The notes under the pieces: generated by a model
Seen by the model: the letters and a program-made list of their open reading frames with translations, nothing else
Told to the model about the DNA's origin: nothing
Database searches by the model: none
NCBI RefSeq assembly: GCF_002211285.1
Contig: NZ_LOKX01000001.1
Span: forward strand, 124,001-188,000
Length of the DNA stretch: 64,000 bases
Direction of reading: 5' to 3'
DNA from: Rhizobium sp. R635
GTDB taxonomy: Bacteria; Pseudomonadota; Alphaproteobacteria; Rhizobiales; Rhizobiaceae
Position numbers and translations under genes: made by a program
Shown: positions 35,110 to 42,829 of the stretch, piece after piece
Position numbering within the stretch: position 1 is the first letter of the stretch
Layout of the letters: each line of letters begins with the position of its first letter

Positions 35110-37026
35110 TCACTCGGCAGCGAAGGGCGCCGTGCGCGGCGGCAACGCCGGAATGTCCAGGTGATCGGGTGCAAGGCCCTGCTTGGCGCGCTCGGCCATG
35201 ATTTCATAGGCCTGCTCGAGATGATGGCAGAAGCGCTCGGCGTCGAAGAGCGGCGCGATGTAACGCTTCTCCTTCAAATGCGCCTTGTATTCGGCGATCC
35301 GCTCCGGGTTCTGCGCCAGTTCGACGGCAAGGTCCTCATAGGCCTGCAGGTCGGCTGCGACGAGATCAGGTAGGTCGATAGCCCTGAGCAGGCTCTCGCT
35401 GACGCGTGAAGCGAAGTTGGTGCCCTTGACGGTCAAGACAGGCAGGCCGCCCCAAAGCTGCTCGGAGGTGGTCGTATGGCCGTTGACCGGGAAGGTGTCG
35501 ATGCCGAGGTCGGCCGCCTGCTGGCGGCTGATATGGTCTTCGTAGGGTGCGCGCGGGCAGAAGATGATCCGCTTGGCGGAGATGCCCGCCGTCTGGAATT
35601 GCTTCAGGAGGTTCGCCTGGTTGCGCGGTGTATTCGCCATCAGCCACAGTACGCTGTTCGGCGCCCGCTTGAGAATCCGGCACCAACTGTCGATCGTCTC
35701 CGGCGTGATCTTACGGTTGCCGTTGAAGGAGGCGAAGATGAAAGCTTCTTCCGGCAGGCCAAGCTGCTCACGCGTGACCGGACGCGGCTTCGGGCGATGC
35801 ATTGGATCGTTCGGCTGGTAGCTCTCCGGAAGCCGGCAGAATTTCTCATGATAGAACGGCTTTGCCATGTCGGGCAGCACCGAATGGTCGCCGATGACAT
35901 AGTCGAGGTCGATATTGACGGTGCTGCCCGGAAAACCCAGCCAGCCAACATGCACCGGTGCGAGCGGCAGGTTGAAGGCCGTCGCGCGGCTGCCTGACGT
36001 ATGGCCCTTCAGGTCGACCATGATGTCGATATTATGCTCACGCACCGCCTCCAGCATTGCCTGATCGGAGAAGCCGTGAACGTCCACGATCCTGCCCCAG
36101 CGGCTGCGGTCGGTATCGTTGTGCTTCAGGAATTCCGGGCCTGTATGGCAGAATAGCGTGACCTCGAAACGGTCTTTGTCATGCAGTTCCAGGATGCGCT
36201 GCAAGAGCTTCATCGTTGCGTGGCGATCCCAGAAGTCGGATGACATGTAACCGATCCGGATCTTGTCAGACCATTTGTGCGGCTGGTTACGGCGGAAGGC
36301 CACCCGTTCCTGGTTGAGGGGCGTGGTGCCGATCGTCGCATGCTGATTGTGTTCCTCGTTCCCGCACCAGTGCAGATGATAGAACGGATTGTCCTTGCGC
36401 AGGATTTCGATATCGCCTTTCGCAAGGGCCTCGTCGATCATGCCTTGATGCTTGCTGGCTTCTTCGAACTCATTGAATTCGCGGAGGAAAACAAGATGGA
36501 GGAAACGGAACGCGACGTTGCCGGGAAAGCGCTTGAAGAGGCTGCGCGCGAGCTTCTGGTTCGTTGGGTCATGGAGATCGTCGCCGAGCAGCAGGGCTGC
36601 CAGGCGGACGTGGTCGGGATTCATGCTCTCCGCCAGCACGGTCTTGAACGGGCTGATGATATCCCGCTGCTGGCGTTTCAGATAGATCGCGGTGATGATG
36701 AATGCGAGTTCCGCATCTTCCTGCGCCTTGGTCAGGTTGCGCATGGCGATCAGCAGCGCCTCATCCTCGTTGCCGGTCTCGTAGTAGAGCTTGGCCGCCT
36801 GCTTCAGATATTCGTAGGAATTCGGTCCTTCGCAGTTGCCGGCTAGGCCATAGGCTTTCGCGGCATCGGCTTTGAAGCCGAGCTGCACGAGGTTCTTGGC
36901 CAGCAGCGCATAGGTCTTGGCATCCTGCTGGATATCCATCAATTGGTTGAGCGTCGCCAGGGACTGTGTGTAGCGGCCCATCTGGTAATCCTTGGATGCC
37001 GCAGAGAACGAAACTTTGCTGTTCAA
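35110..37026 (-). CDS. OGT-like GT41 glycosyltransferase with TPR-like N-terminus
   Basis: This 638-residue cytosolic protein has helical, TPR-like repeats in about residues 1-200 and a GT41 catalytic region from about 250. GT41 motifs are clear: RIGYMSSDFWDRHATM, VDLKGHTSGSRATAF, FASFNGNRKITPETI, and DTFPVNGHTTTSEQLWGGLP, the nucleotide-sugar site. Such enzymes add GlcNAc-type sugars to Ser/Thr of proteins. Between fliP and the flagellin genes, flagellin is the likely acceptor (inference). Start choice is open: TTG 37026 with GGAG 7 bases upstream, or GTG 37083 with GGGGAGGA, which adds 19 residues. Confidence 0.85.
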   Translation of the reverse strand: MNSKVSFSAASKDYQMGRYTQSLATLNQLMDIQQDAKTYALLAKNLVQLGFKADAAKAYGLAGNCEGPNSYEYLKQAAKLYYETGNEDEALLIAMRNLTKAQEDAELAFIITAIYLKRQQRDIISPFKTVLAESMNPDHVRLAALLLGDDLHDPTNQKLARSLFKRFPGNVAFRFLHLVFLREFNEFEEASKHQGMIDEALAKGDIEILRKDNPFYHLHWCGNEEHNQHATIGTTPLNQERVAFRRNQPHKWSDKIRIGYMSSDFWDRHATMKLLQRILELHDKDRFEVTLFCHTGPEFLKHNDTDRSRWGRIVDVHGFSDQAMLEAVREHNIDIMVDLKGHTSGSRATAFNLPLAPVHVGWLGFPGSTVNIDLDYVIGDHSVLPDMAKPFYHEKFCRLPESYQPNDPMHRPKPRPVTREQLGLPEEAFIFASFNGNRKITPETIDSWCRILKRAPNSVLWLMANTPRNQANLLKQFQTAGISAKRIIFCPRAPYEDHISRQQAADLGIDTFPVNGHTTTSEQLWGGLPVLTVKGTNFASRVSESLLRAIDLPDLVAADLQAYEDLAVELAQNPERIAEYKAHLKEKRYIAPLFDAERFCHHLEQAYEIMAERAKQGLAPDHLDIPALPPRTAPFAAE

Positions 37027-37144
37027 AACCCAACTCCGTGAAGGAAATGTTCTGGCGTGGCTGCCGATTGCCGACGCGCGCACGGGCCGTCCTCCCCGAA
37101 AATGGGGGATCGGTCCGATAATGCTATCCCGGCATCTGCCACAC

Positions 37145-37164
37145 TCGCATTCGAAGCTTGCTTG
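37145..37164 (-). promoter_or_regulatory. Variant CAAGCAAG element upstream of GT41 gene
   Basis: On the minus strand, CAAGCAAG (37164-37157) is followed after CTTCGAATGC by GA. The spacer start CTTCG is the same as before flhA. It is a weaker match to the flagellar element and points to the GT41 gene, which would place it in the motility regulon. Confidence 0.35.
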
Positions 37165-37256
37165 AAACCGGTGGCGCGGTGAGCGCCCGCTCGTCCTGGA
37201 GGCTTCGCTTGTCCCAGAAAAGCGCCTACTCTTGCCGGTAAAGGTTGCTTTTCAGC

Positions 37257-37304
37257 AGCCATTAACTACGCCTTGTGAGGAGCCATTAACTATGCCGTGT
37301 GAGG
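37257..37304. repeat. 24-bp tandem duplication upstream of flaA
   Basis: Two adjacent 24-base units (37257-37280 and 37281-37304) differ at only two positions. Each contains CATTAACTA and ends GTGTGAGG or TTGTGAGG. They lie in the 458-base gap between the glycosyltransferase (37026) and flaA, about 180-230 bases before flaA. They could be paired binding sites for an activator such as Rem. Confidence 0.6.
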
Positions 37305-37333
37305 GCAGGTAGAGCACCCGTATTTTTAAGAAG

Positions 37334-37353
37334 TTGGCAAGCATTGGCTGCGA
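37334..37353 (+). promoter_or_regulatory. Variant TTGGCAAG element upstream of flaA
   Basis: TTGGCAAG at 37334-37341 is followed after 10 bases by GA. It is a weak version of the flagellar element, lying about 145 bases before flaA. It resembles a sigma-54 site at first sight, but the GG-to-GC spacing is 9, not 10. Confidence 0.3.
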
Positions 37354-37403
37354 GATTGCCCTGGACATGACGGGTTTGGGCCAAAACAAACAGGCGCCGA
37401 GTA

Positions 37404-37449
37404 GCATGAAGCTGGTCCGTCATCGCCGGTATTACAGTCCGGTATGTCC
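37404..37449 (+). promoter_or_regulatory. Flagellin leader boxes, flaA
   Basis: Box A, GCATGA at 37404, and box B, TCCGGTATGTCC at 37438-37449. Box B ends 35 bases before the ATG, the same distance as in flaB and flaC. CAGGGGACAG near 37472 supplies the ribosome binding site. It is a candidate message-level control site. Confidence 0.6.
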
Positions 37450-37484
37450 TCCTTTTTGTATCTAGTTTTCCAGGGGACAGACTT

Positions 37485-38390
37485 ATGACAAGCATTAACA
37501 CGAATTCTTCCGCACAGGCCGCTCTCCAGACGCTGCGTAGCGTCAACCAGGGCCTCAACCAGACGCAGAACCACGTTTCCTCCGGTTACCGCGTTGAAAA
37601 GGCCTCCGACAACGCTGCTTACTGGTCGATCGCAACGACCATGCGTTCGGACAACAAGGCTCTCTCGGCCGTTTCCGACGCTCTCGGCGTAGGCGCTGCG
37701 AAGGTCGACACCGCTTACACTGCCATGGACAGCGCCATCGATGTCGTCGGCGAGATCAAGGCCAAGCTCGTTGCTGCAACGGAAAGCGGTGTTGACAAGG
37801 CCAAGGTCCAGGAAGAAATCGGCCAGCTGCAGCAGCAGCTCCTGAGCATCGCTCAGTCGGCTTCCTTCAACGGGGAAAACTGGGTTGCCGGTGCTGCCGG
37901 CACCAAGAGCGTCGTTTCCTCTTTCGTCCGCGACGGCTCCAACGCCGTTTCGATCAAGACGACCGACTATGTTCTCTCGAGCGGCTCTTTGGGCAACGTC
38001 CTGTTCGGCATGAGCGGCGGCTCGGTCGAAACCTCCACCGGTATCCTCGGCACTTCGACGGGCGCGACCGGCTCGATCTACGCGATGAGCATCACCAACT
38101 TCACCGCCGGCCAGATCCAGACGGCTCTGACCAACGTTGAATCGGCTCTGAAGGCCATGACCAGCGCCGGCGCTGCTCTTGGCTCGCTCTCCAAGCGTAT
38201 CGACGCCCAGGACGACTTCGTCAACGCGCTCAGCGACTCGATCGACTCCGGTGTCGGCCGTCTCGTCGACGCGAACATGGAAGAAGAATCCTCCAAGCTC
38301 AGCGCCCTGCAGACCCAGCAGCAGCTGGCAATCCAGTCGCTGTCGATCGCGAACTCCTCTTCGCAGAACATCCTGTCGCTCTTCCGCTAA
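37485..38390 (+). CDS. flaA: Flagellin FlaA
   Basis: This 301-residue flagellin is of the short alphaproteobacterial type, with only the D0/D1 domains and a small centre. The N-terminal segment MTSINTNSSAQAALQTL and the C-terminal QQLAIQSLSIANSSSQNI form the coiled core. In R. leguminosarum FlaA is the major filament subunit, and S. meliloti FlaA is likewise dominant. Long stretches are identical at DNA level to flaB, including 84 bases at 37605-37688. It is monocistronic: terminator downstream, own leader upstream. Confidence 0.95.
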   Translation: MTSINTNSSAQAALQTLRSVNQGLNQTQNHVSSGYRVEKASDNAAYWSIATTMRSDNKALSAVSDALGVGAAKVDTAYTAMDSAIDVVGEIKAKLVAATESGVDKAKVQEEIGQLQQQLLSIAQSASFNGENWVAGAAGTKSVVSSFVRDGSNAVSIKTTDYVLSSGSLGNVLFGMSGGSVETSTGILGTSTGATGSIYAMSITNFTAGQIQTALTNVESALKAMTSAGAALGSLSKRIDAQDDFVNALSDSIDSGVGRLVDANMEEESSKLSALQTQQQLAIQSLSIANSSSQNILSLFR

Positions 38391-38415
38391 GAGCGGCCGG
38401 CACAAGGTTTCCAAG

Positions 38416-38453
38416 TTTCGCGGCCGGGTCATCCCCGGCCGCGAAATGTTTTA
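38416..38453 (+). terminator. Terminator after flaA
   Basis: A 13-bp stem (38416-38428 with 38434-38446) with loop TCATC is followed by TGTTTT. It lies 25 bases after the flaA stop. Confidence 0.9.
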
Positions 38454-38525
38454 AAATAAGGTTAATAAAAATCTCCCTAAGTATCAGATATTTTTAAGAA
38501 ATTTTGATTTCAAATTTAGCTTTCC

Positions 38526-38590
38526 TTAACCATCTTGCTGTTTTCTAGGCCCATCGAAACGGCGAGTTAACCCTAACAGAGATGGTTAAC
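38526..38590 (+). promoter_or_regulatory. flaB promoter region shared with flaC, with GTTAAC dyad
   Basis: The 47 bases at 38526-38572 match 39680-39726 upstream of flaC at 40 positions by hand count. They include TTAACCAT, TGCTGTTTTCT and GGCGAGTTAACC. GTTAACC (38566-38572) and GGTTAAC (38584-38590) form an inverted repeat 11 bases apart. This probably holds the promoter and an operator. Confidence 0.6.
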
Positions 38591-38592
38591 AG

Positions 38593-38636
38593 GCATGATG
38601 CTGATCGCTGTGGGCCGGCCAAAATCCGGAATGTCC
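38593..38636 (+). promoter_or_regulatory. Flagellin leader boxes, flaB
   Basis: Box A, GCATGATGCTGATC from 38593, and box B, TCCGGAATGTCC at 38625-38636. Box B ends 35 bases before the flaB ATG. The ribosome binding site AAGGGG follows. Confidence 0.62.
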
Positions 38637-38671
38637 CTTTTTAAAATCTGCCAACAAGGGGCAAGCAAACT

Positions 38672-39580
38672 ATGACGAGCATCAACACCAATAACGCTGC
38701 AATGGCAGCCCTCCAGACTCTCCGTGGCATCAACCAGGGCCTCCAGGAAACCCAGGCGCACGTTTCGTCCGGCTATCGCGTCGGCAAGGCTTCCGACAAC
38801 GCTGCTTACTGGTCGATCGCAACGACCATGCGTTCGGACAACAAGGCTCTCTCGGCCGTTTCCGACGCTCTCGGCCTCGGCGCCGCCAAGGTCGACACCG
38901 CTTACGCCGCCATGGACAGCGCCATCGATGTCGTCGGCAACATCAAGGCCAAGCTCGTTGCTGCAACGGAAAACGGCGTCGACAAGGCCAAGGTTCAGGA
39001 AGAAATCAGCCAGCTGCAGCAGCAGCTCCTGAGCATCGCTCAGTCGGCCTCCTTCTCAGGCGAAAACTGGGTTGCCGGCAGCAACGGCACCAAGAGCGTC
39101 GTTTCCACCTTCGTCCGCGACGCCTCGAATGCCGTTTCGGTCAAGATGACCGACTACGTCCTCTCGAACGGCTCCATGGGCAACGTCCTGTTCGGCATGA
39201 GCGGCGGCTCGGTCGAAACCTCCACCGGCATCCTCGGCACTTCGACGGGCGCGACCGGCTCGATCTACTCGATGAGCATCACCAACTTCACGCTCGGCCA
39301 GATCCAGACGGCTCTGACCAACGTGGAATCGGCTCTGAAGGCCATGACCAGCGCCGGCGCTGCTCTCGGCTCGGTCTCTACGCGCATCGGCCTGCAGGAA
39401 GACTTCGTCAATGCGCTCAGCGACTCGATCGACTCCGGTGTCGGCCGTCTCGTCGACGCCAACATGGAAGAAGAATCCTCCAAGCTCAGCGCCCTGCAGA
39501 CCCAGCAGCAGCTGGCGATCCAGTCGCTGTCGATCGCGAACTCCTCTTCGCAGAACATCCTCACGCTGTTCCGCGGCTAA
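38672..39580 (+). CDS. flaB: Flagellin FlaB
   Basis: This 302-residue flagellin is nearly identical to FlaA. It differs mainly in single residues of the N-terminal helix (AMAALQTLRGINQGLQETQAH), the centre and the last residue (FRG). Identical DNA tracts with flaA suggest recent duplication or gene conversion. It has its own promoter region and a terminator. Confidence 0.94.
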   Translation: MTSINTNNAAMAALQTLRGINQGLQETQAHVSSGYRVGKASDNAAYWSIATTMRSDNKALSAVSDALGLGAAKVDTAYAAMDSAIDVVGNIKAKLVAATENGVDKAKVQEEISQLQQQLLSIAQSASFSGENWVAGSNGTKSVVSTFVRDASNAVSVKMTDYVLSNGSMGNVLFGMSGGSVETSTGILGTSTGATGSIYSMSITNFTLGQIQTALTNVESALKAMTSAGAALGSVSTRIGLQEDFVNALSDSIDSGVGRLVDANMEEESSKLSALQTQQQLAIQSLSIANSSSQNILTLFRG

Positions 39581-39630
39581 TAGCCCGCGCAAACATCGGC
39601 CCGCCGGTCATCCGGTGGGCCTCCGGAATC

Positions 39631-39661
39631 AAGCCGCGCTTCGATGGAGCGCGGCTTTTTT
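39631..39661 (+). terminator. Terminator after flaB
   Basis: AAGCCGCGCT (39631-39640) pairs with AGCGCGGCTT (39648-39657), followed by TTTT. A second imperfect hairpin, GCCCGCCGG/CCGGTGGGC, lies just before it. Confidence 0.9.
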
Positions 39662-39679
39662 ATTTTCATTAACTATTGA

Positions 39680-39746
39680 TTAACCATAATGCTGTTTTCT
39701 CGGGTCAACGAGACGGCGAGTTAACCAAATTTAAGAACCGGTTAAC
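39680..39746 (+). promoter_or_regulatory. flaC promoter region shared with flaB, with GTTAAC dyad
   Basis: Counterpart of 38526-38590. The 47-base block is followed by the inverted repeat GTTAACC (39720-39726) and GGTTAAC (39740-39746), here 13 bases apart. Confidence 0.6.
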
Positions 39747-39748
39747 AG

Positions 39749-39791
39749 GCATGAGGCTGATCCCCGTTCCCGGTGGCTTTCCGGAATGTCC
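39749..39791 (+). promoter_or_regulatory. Flagellin leader boxes, flaC
   Basis: Box A, GCATGAGGCTGATC from 39749, and box B, TCCGGAATGTCC at 39780-39791. Box B ends 35 bases before the flaC ATG. AGGGG follows as the ribosome binding site. Confidence 0.62.
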
Positions 39792-39826
39792 CTTTTCCCA
39801 TCAGCCAACTAGGGGCAATCACTTTC

Positions 39827-40735
39827 ATGTCCAGCATTTTGACCAACGTTGCGGCAATGGCCGCTCTTCAGACGCTCCGCGGCATCAACGGCAGCCTTGA
39901 AGATACACAGAATCACGTATCGTCGGGTTACCGCGTCGAAAAAGCAGCCGACAACGCCGCCTACTGGTCGATTGCGACGACCATGCGTTCGGACAACAAG
40001 GCTCTGTCGGCCGTGTCCGACGCGCTCGGTCTCGGCGCCGCCAAGGTCGATACCGCCTATTCCGCCATGGACAGCGCGATCGACGTCATCAGCGAGATCA
40101 AGTCGAAGATCGTGGCAGCGACCGAAAAGGGTGTCGACAAGACCAAGGTGCAGGAAGAGATCAAGCAGCTGCAGGCGCAGCTGATGAGTATCGCTCAGTC
40201 GGCCTCCTTCTCCGGCGAAAACTGGGTTGCAGGCAATTCCACGAAGAGCGTCGTTTCGACCTTCGTTCGTGACGGCAACGGCAATGTTTCAGTCAAGACC
40301 ACGGATTACGTCCTGAGCTCGGGTTCGATGGGCAACGTCCTGTTCGGCATGACTTCGGTTGGAGCGATCGAGACGACCTCCGGCATTATTGGCACATCAA
40401 GCGGCACGATCGGTTCGATCTACACGATGGATATCACCAGCTTCGGCTCGACCGAAATCTCCATGGCTCTGACGGCGATTGAAGCCGGCCTGGAAGCAAT
40501 GACCAAGGCGGCCTCGCAGCTCGGCTCGATTTCCACTCGCATCGACCTGCAGGAAAACTTCGTCGCTTCCCTCAGTGACTCCATCGACTCGGGCGTTGGC
40601 CGCCTCGTCGATGCCGATATGGAAGAGGAATCAAGCAAGTTGACGGCGCTGCAAACACAACAGCAGCTGGCCATCCAGTCGCTGTCGATCGCCAACTCCA
40701 GCGCTCAGAACATCCTCACGCTCTTCCGCAGCTAA
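39827..40735 (+). CDS. flaC: Flagellin FlaC
   Basis: This 302-residue flagellin starts MSSILTNVAAMAALQTL. It shares the D0/D1 core with FlaA/FlaB but is more diverged in the centre (VGAIETTSGIIGTSSGTIGS) and in synonymous codons. The open frame extends 18 codons upstream, but the ATG at 39827 matches the other flagellins. It is monocistronic, with a terminator downstream. Confidence 0.94.
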   Translation: MSSILTNVAAMAALQTLRGINGSLEDTQNHVSSGYRVEKAADNAAYWSIATTMRSDNKALSAVSDALGLGAAKVDTAYSAMDSAIDVISEIKSKIVAATEKGVDKTKVQEEIKQLQAQLMSIAQSASFSGENWVAGNSTKSVVSTFVRDGNGNVSVKTTDYVLSSGSMGNVLFGMTSVGAIETTSGIIGTSSGTIGSIYTMDITSFGSTEISMALTAIEAGLEAMTKAASQLGSISTRIDLQENFVASLSDSIDSGVGRLVDADMEEESSKLTALQTQQQLAIQSLSIANSSAQNILTLFRS

Positions 40736-40798
40736 GTCGGACACTGAAGCTGGACCGAATCTTGCGCCCTCGTCCGGGGGCAAACGAAAAGCCTCTCG

Positions 40799-40829
40799 AA
40801 CCGCGCCCGAAAAGGCGCGGTTTTTCTTT
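40799..40829 (+). terminator. Terminator after flaC
   Basis: AACCGCGCC (40799-40807) pairs with GGCGCGGTT (40814-40822), followed by TTTCTTTT. The flaD promoter region follows. Confidence 0.9.
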
Positions 40830-41035
40830 TTATTACAATATGTTAGTTGGCGGTGGAATAGGCGCGGCACGTTCGGTCCTCCGCTCTTGCCGAACAGGTT
40901 GATATCGAGTTAACTTCGCTTTGAGTTGATTTGCTCTTTTGCGACAAGCCGGTGGAACCTGCCGGAGGCATGACGCCACTTCCGTCGCCGCCGGCAATCC
41001 GGCCTGCCCTTTCATCTTATTCCGAGACCCTGTCG
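40830..41035 (+). promoter_or_regulatory. flaD upstream region with flagellin leader boxes
   Basis: GAGTTAAC at 40908-40915 recalls the flaB/flaC promoter block. Box A, GCATGA, is at 40968-40973 and a diverged box B, TCCGGCCTGCCC, at 40998-41009, 26 bases before the ATG. The leader design is therefore shared with the other three flagellins but looser. Confidence 0.45.
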
Positions 41036-41998
41036 ATGACCGTTAAGATTACCAGCGCGGCCGCGGTGAATGCGCTTGCGGTGCTGCGCAGCATCAACAA
41101 AGAAGCCAGCCAGACCCAGCAGCAAGTTTCCTCGGGATATCGTATCGAAACGGCCGCCGACGATGCGTCTTACTGGTCGATCGCGACCGTCATGCGCTCG
41201 GACAGCACCAATCTCGGCACGATCGGAGATGCGCTCGGCCTCGGCGCCGCCAAGGTGGATGCGACCTATACGGCGATGAATTCAGCGATCGATCTCATCA
41301 CCCAGATCCGCACCAAGCTGGTTTCGGCAAGAGAGCCCGGCACCGACAAGGATAAGATCAATGCCGAGATCAGCGAATATAAGCAGCAGTTGCAGACGGT
41401 CGTCGAATCGACATCGTTTGCGGGTGAAAATTGGCTGTTGAATGGTGATGCGGCCGCCCCGCCGACATGGTCTGTAATCTCCGGCTTCGTGCGCGCGCCG
41501 ACCGGCGAGTATCAGGCCCAGAGCATCGATTTCCCCTCGTCGCAGACCATCCTCATCGACAAGAACAATGCCAGCGGCGGCCTGTTGACCAAACCGGTCG
41601 ACGCCCAGGCAATCAACAACAGCGGGACGGGTCCCCGCAACTACTACCTGTTGAACGCCAATTCGACGACGCCGGCGACGGGTACGGAGATTGCGATCGG
41701 CAAGAACACGACCGACGCGCAGCTCGCCGACATGCTCGACGTGACCGACGCGCTGCTCTCCTCACTGACGACGACGGCCGCTTCCATCGGCGTGATGAAG
41801 GCGCGCATCGACGATCAGGTCGACTATACCGCCAACCTGTCCGATTCGATCGACAAGAGCGTCGGCGCGCTCGTCGATACCGACATGGATGAGGCTTCGA
41901 TCCGCCAGAAGGCGATCGAAACACAGAAACAGATGGCCGTCGAAGCGATCTCGATCCTCAATACGGCGTCAAGCAAGATCCTCATTCTGCTGGAATAG
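41036..41998 (+). CDS. flaD: Divergent flagellin FlaD
   Basis: This 320-residue flagellin is the most divergent of the four. The N-terminal helix (NALAVLRSINKEASQTQQQVSSGYRIETAADDASYWSIA, residues 12-50) is conserved. The centre (about 140-230) carries an unrelated insert (YQAQSIDFPSSQTILIDKNN). The C-terminus ends SILNTASSKILILLE instead of the SSSQNIL type. In R. leguminosarum the fourth gene of this cluster is called flaD. A minor filament role is likely but not shown here. Confidence 0.88.
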   Translation: MTVKITSAAAVNALAVLRSINKEASQTQQQVSSGYRIETAADDASYWSIATVMRSDSTNLGTIGDALGLGAAKVDATYTAMNSAIDLITQIRTKLVSAREPGTDKDKINAEISEYKQQLQTVVESTSFAGENWLLNGDAAAPPTWSVISGFVRAPTGEYQAQSIDFPSSQTILIDKNNASGGLLTKPVDAQAINNSGTGPRNYYLLNANSTTPATGTEIAIGKNTTDAQLADMLDVTDALLSSLTTTAASIGVMKARIDDQVDYTANLSDSIDKSVGALVDTDMDEASIRQKAIETQKQMAVEAISILNTASSKILILLE

Positions 41999-42039
41999 GG
42001 GAGGGCGCGATTACGGATGGCGGCAGGGCCATTCATCCT

Positions 42040-42059
42040 CGCGCAAGTTTGACTTCCTA
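42040..42059 (+). promoter_or_regulatory. CGCGCAAG-N10-TA element upstream of fliH-like/motB operon
   Basis: CGCGCAAG at 42040-42047, 10 bases (TTTGACTTCC), then TA at 42058-42059. It lies 141 bases before the first gene and points to a promoter between flaD and the motB operon. Confidence 0.6.
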
Positions 42060-42199
42060 GTTTCCGGCATGAAGGCATCGTCCGAATCCGTGCCGGTGCA
42101 AGGTCAAGCCCTTGCCCGTTTCGAGAGGGCATGACGGCGCGCAAGGTCGTTTAGAGCGGGGCAGGCATGCTGCATGCCTCGCGAATGCTGGATGGTTTT

Positions 42200-42829
42200 A
42201 TGAGCATTTCGCTTTCCCGGTATTTGAAGGATTTCGGCGAACCGGAATCGCCGGCGCCGATCATCGACGTGGATGATTTCGCCGGCAATGGTTTTCCTGA
42301 AATGCCGAGCGAACCGGCGATCGACGTCGAGGCGGAGCGCCGCGAGGCCTATGCGGAAGGCCATGCGGCGGCAACTGCGGAATTGACCGAGAAATACGAA
42401 CTCGAGGCGCGGGCACTGGCAGAGGTCCATGCGCGTGAGCTCGAGGAACTGAAGCTTCGTTACGAAGTCGAGGCGGCGGCGGTTATTGCGTCCCGTATCC
42501 GCGATATTGCCGAAGAGGTCGCCGAACTGGTCAGCGCCGGCGCCGCAGCCGCCATCGCGCCTGTCATGACCGAAGCGCTCGCGGCCAAGGCTGCCGAAAA
42601 CCTTGCCGCGCTGCTGCGCGACGCGATCCTCGAAGGCGCTGCCGGACCGATCGTCGTCAGGGGGCCGGTACGGCTTTTCGACAGGTTAAAGACCGAGCTC
42701 GGCGACCATGCCGGAGCGGTTCGCCACATTGAGACCGACGATATCGATCTTGCCGTCGAAATCGGCGAATCCGTCATCGTCACCCGTATGTCCGCCTGGG
42801 CGGCCAGCTTGAAGAAAGTTCTCGAATGA
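42200..42829 (+). CDS. FliH-like flagellar protein
   Basis: This 209-residue protein is rich in Ala/Glu helices (about 45-125) with a C-terminal region [28 protein letters not shown]. Its layout is that of FliH: flexible N-terminus, coiled coil, and a conserved C-terminal domain that contacts FliI. No other FliH candidate is in the window although fliI is present. The ATG at 42200 is chosen; an earlier in-frame ATG at 42167 lacks a clear site. It overlaps motB by ATGA (42826-42829). The FliH assignment is inference. Confidence 0.65.
   Translation: MSISLSRYLKDFGEPESPAPIIDVDDFAGNGFPEMPSEPAIDVEAERREAYAEGHAAATAELTEKYELEARALAEVHARELEELKLRYEVEAAAVIASRIRDIAEEVAELVSAGAAAAIAPVMTEALAAKAAENLAALLRDAILEGAAGPIVVRGPVRLFDRLKTELGDHAGAVRHIETDDIDLAVEIGESVIVTRMSAWAASLKKVLE

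Noticed and set aside
37333..37350. Sigma-54-like promoter upstream of flaA
   Set aside because: TTGGCAAG followed by GCTGC looks similar, but the GG-to-GC spacing is 9, not 10, and rhizobial flagellins are not known to need sigma-54.
38401..38431. Extra CAAG-N10-TA site between flaA and flaB
   Set aside because: GCACAAG after the flaA stop is followed by TT, not TA, at the right distance and lies before the flaA terminator; chance match.
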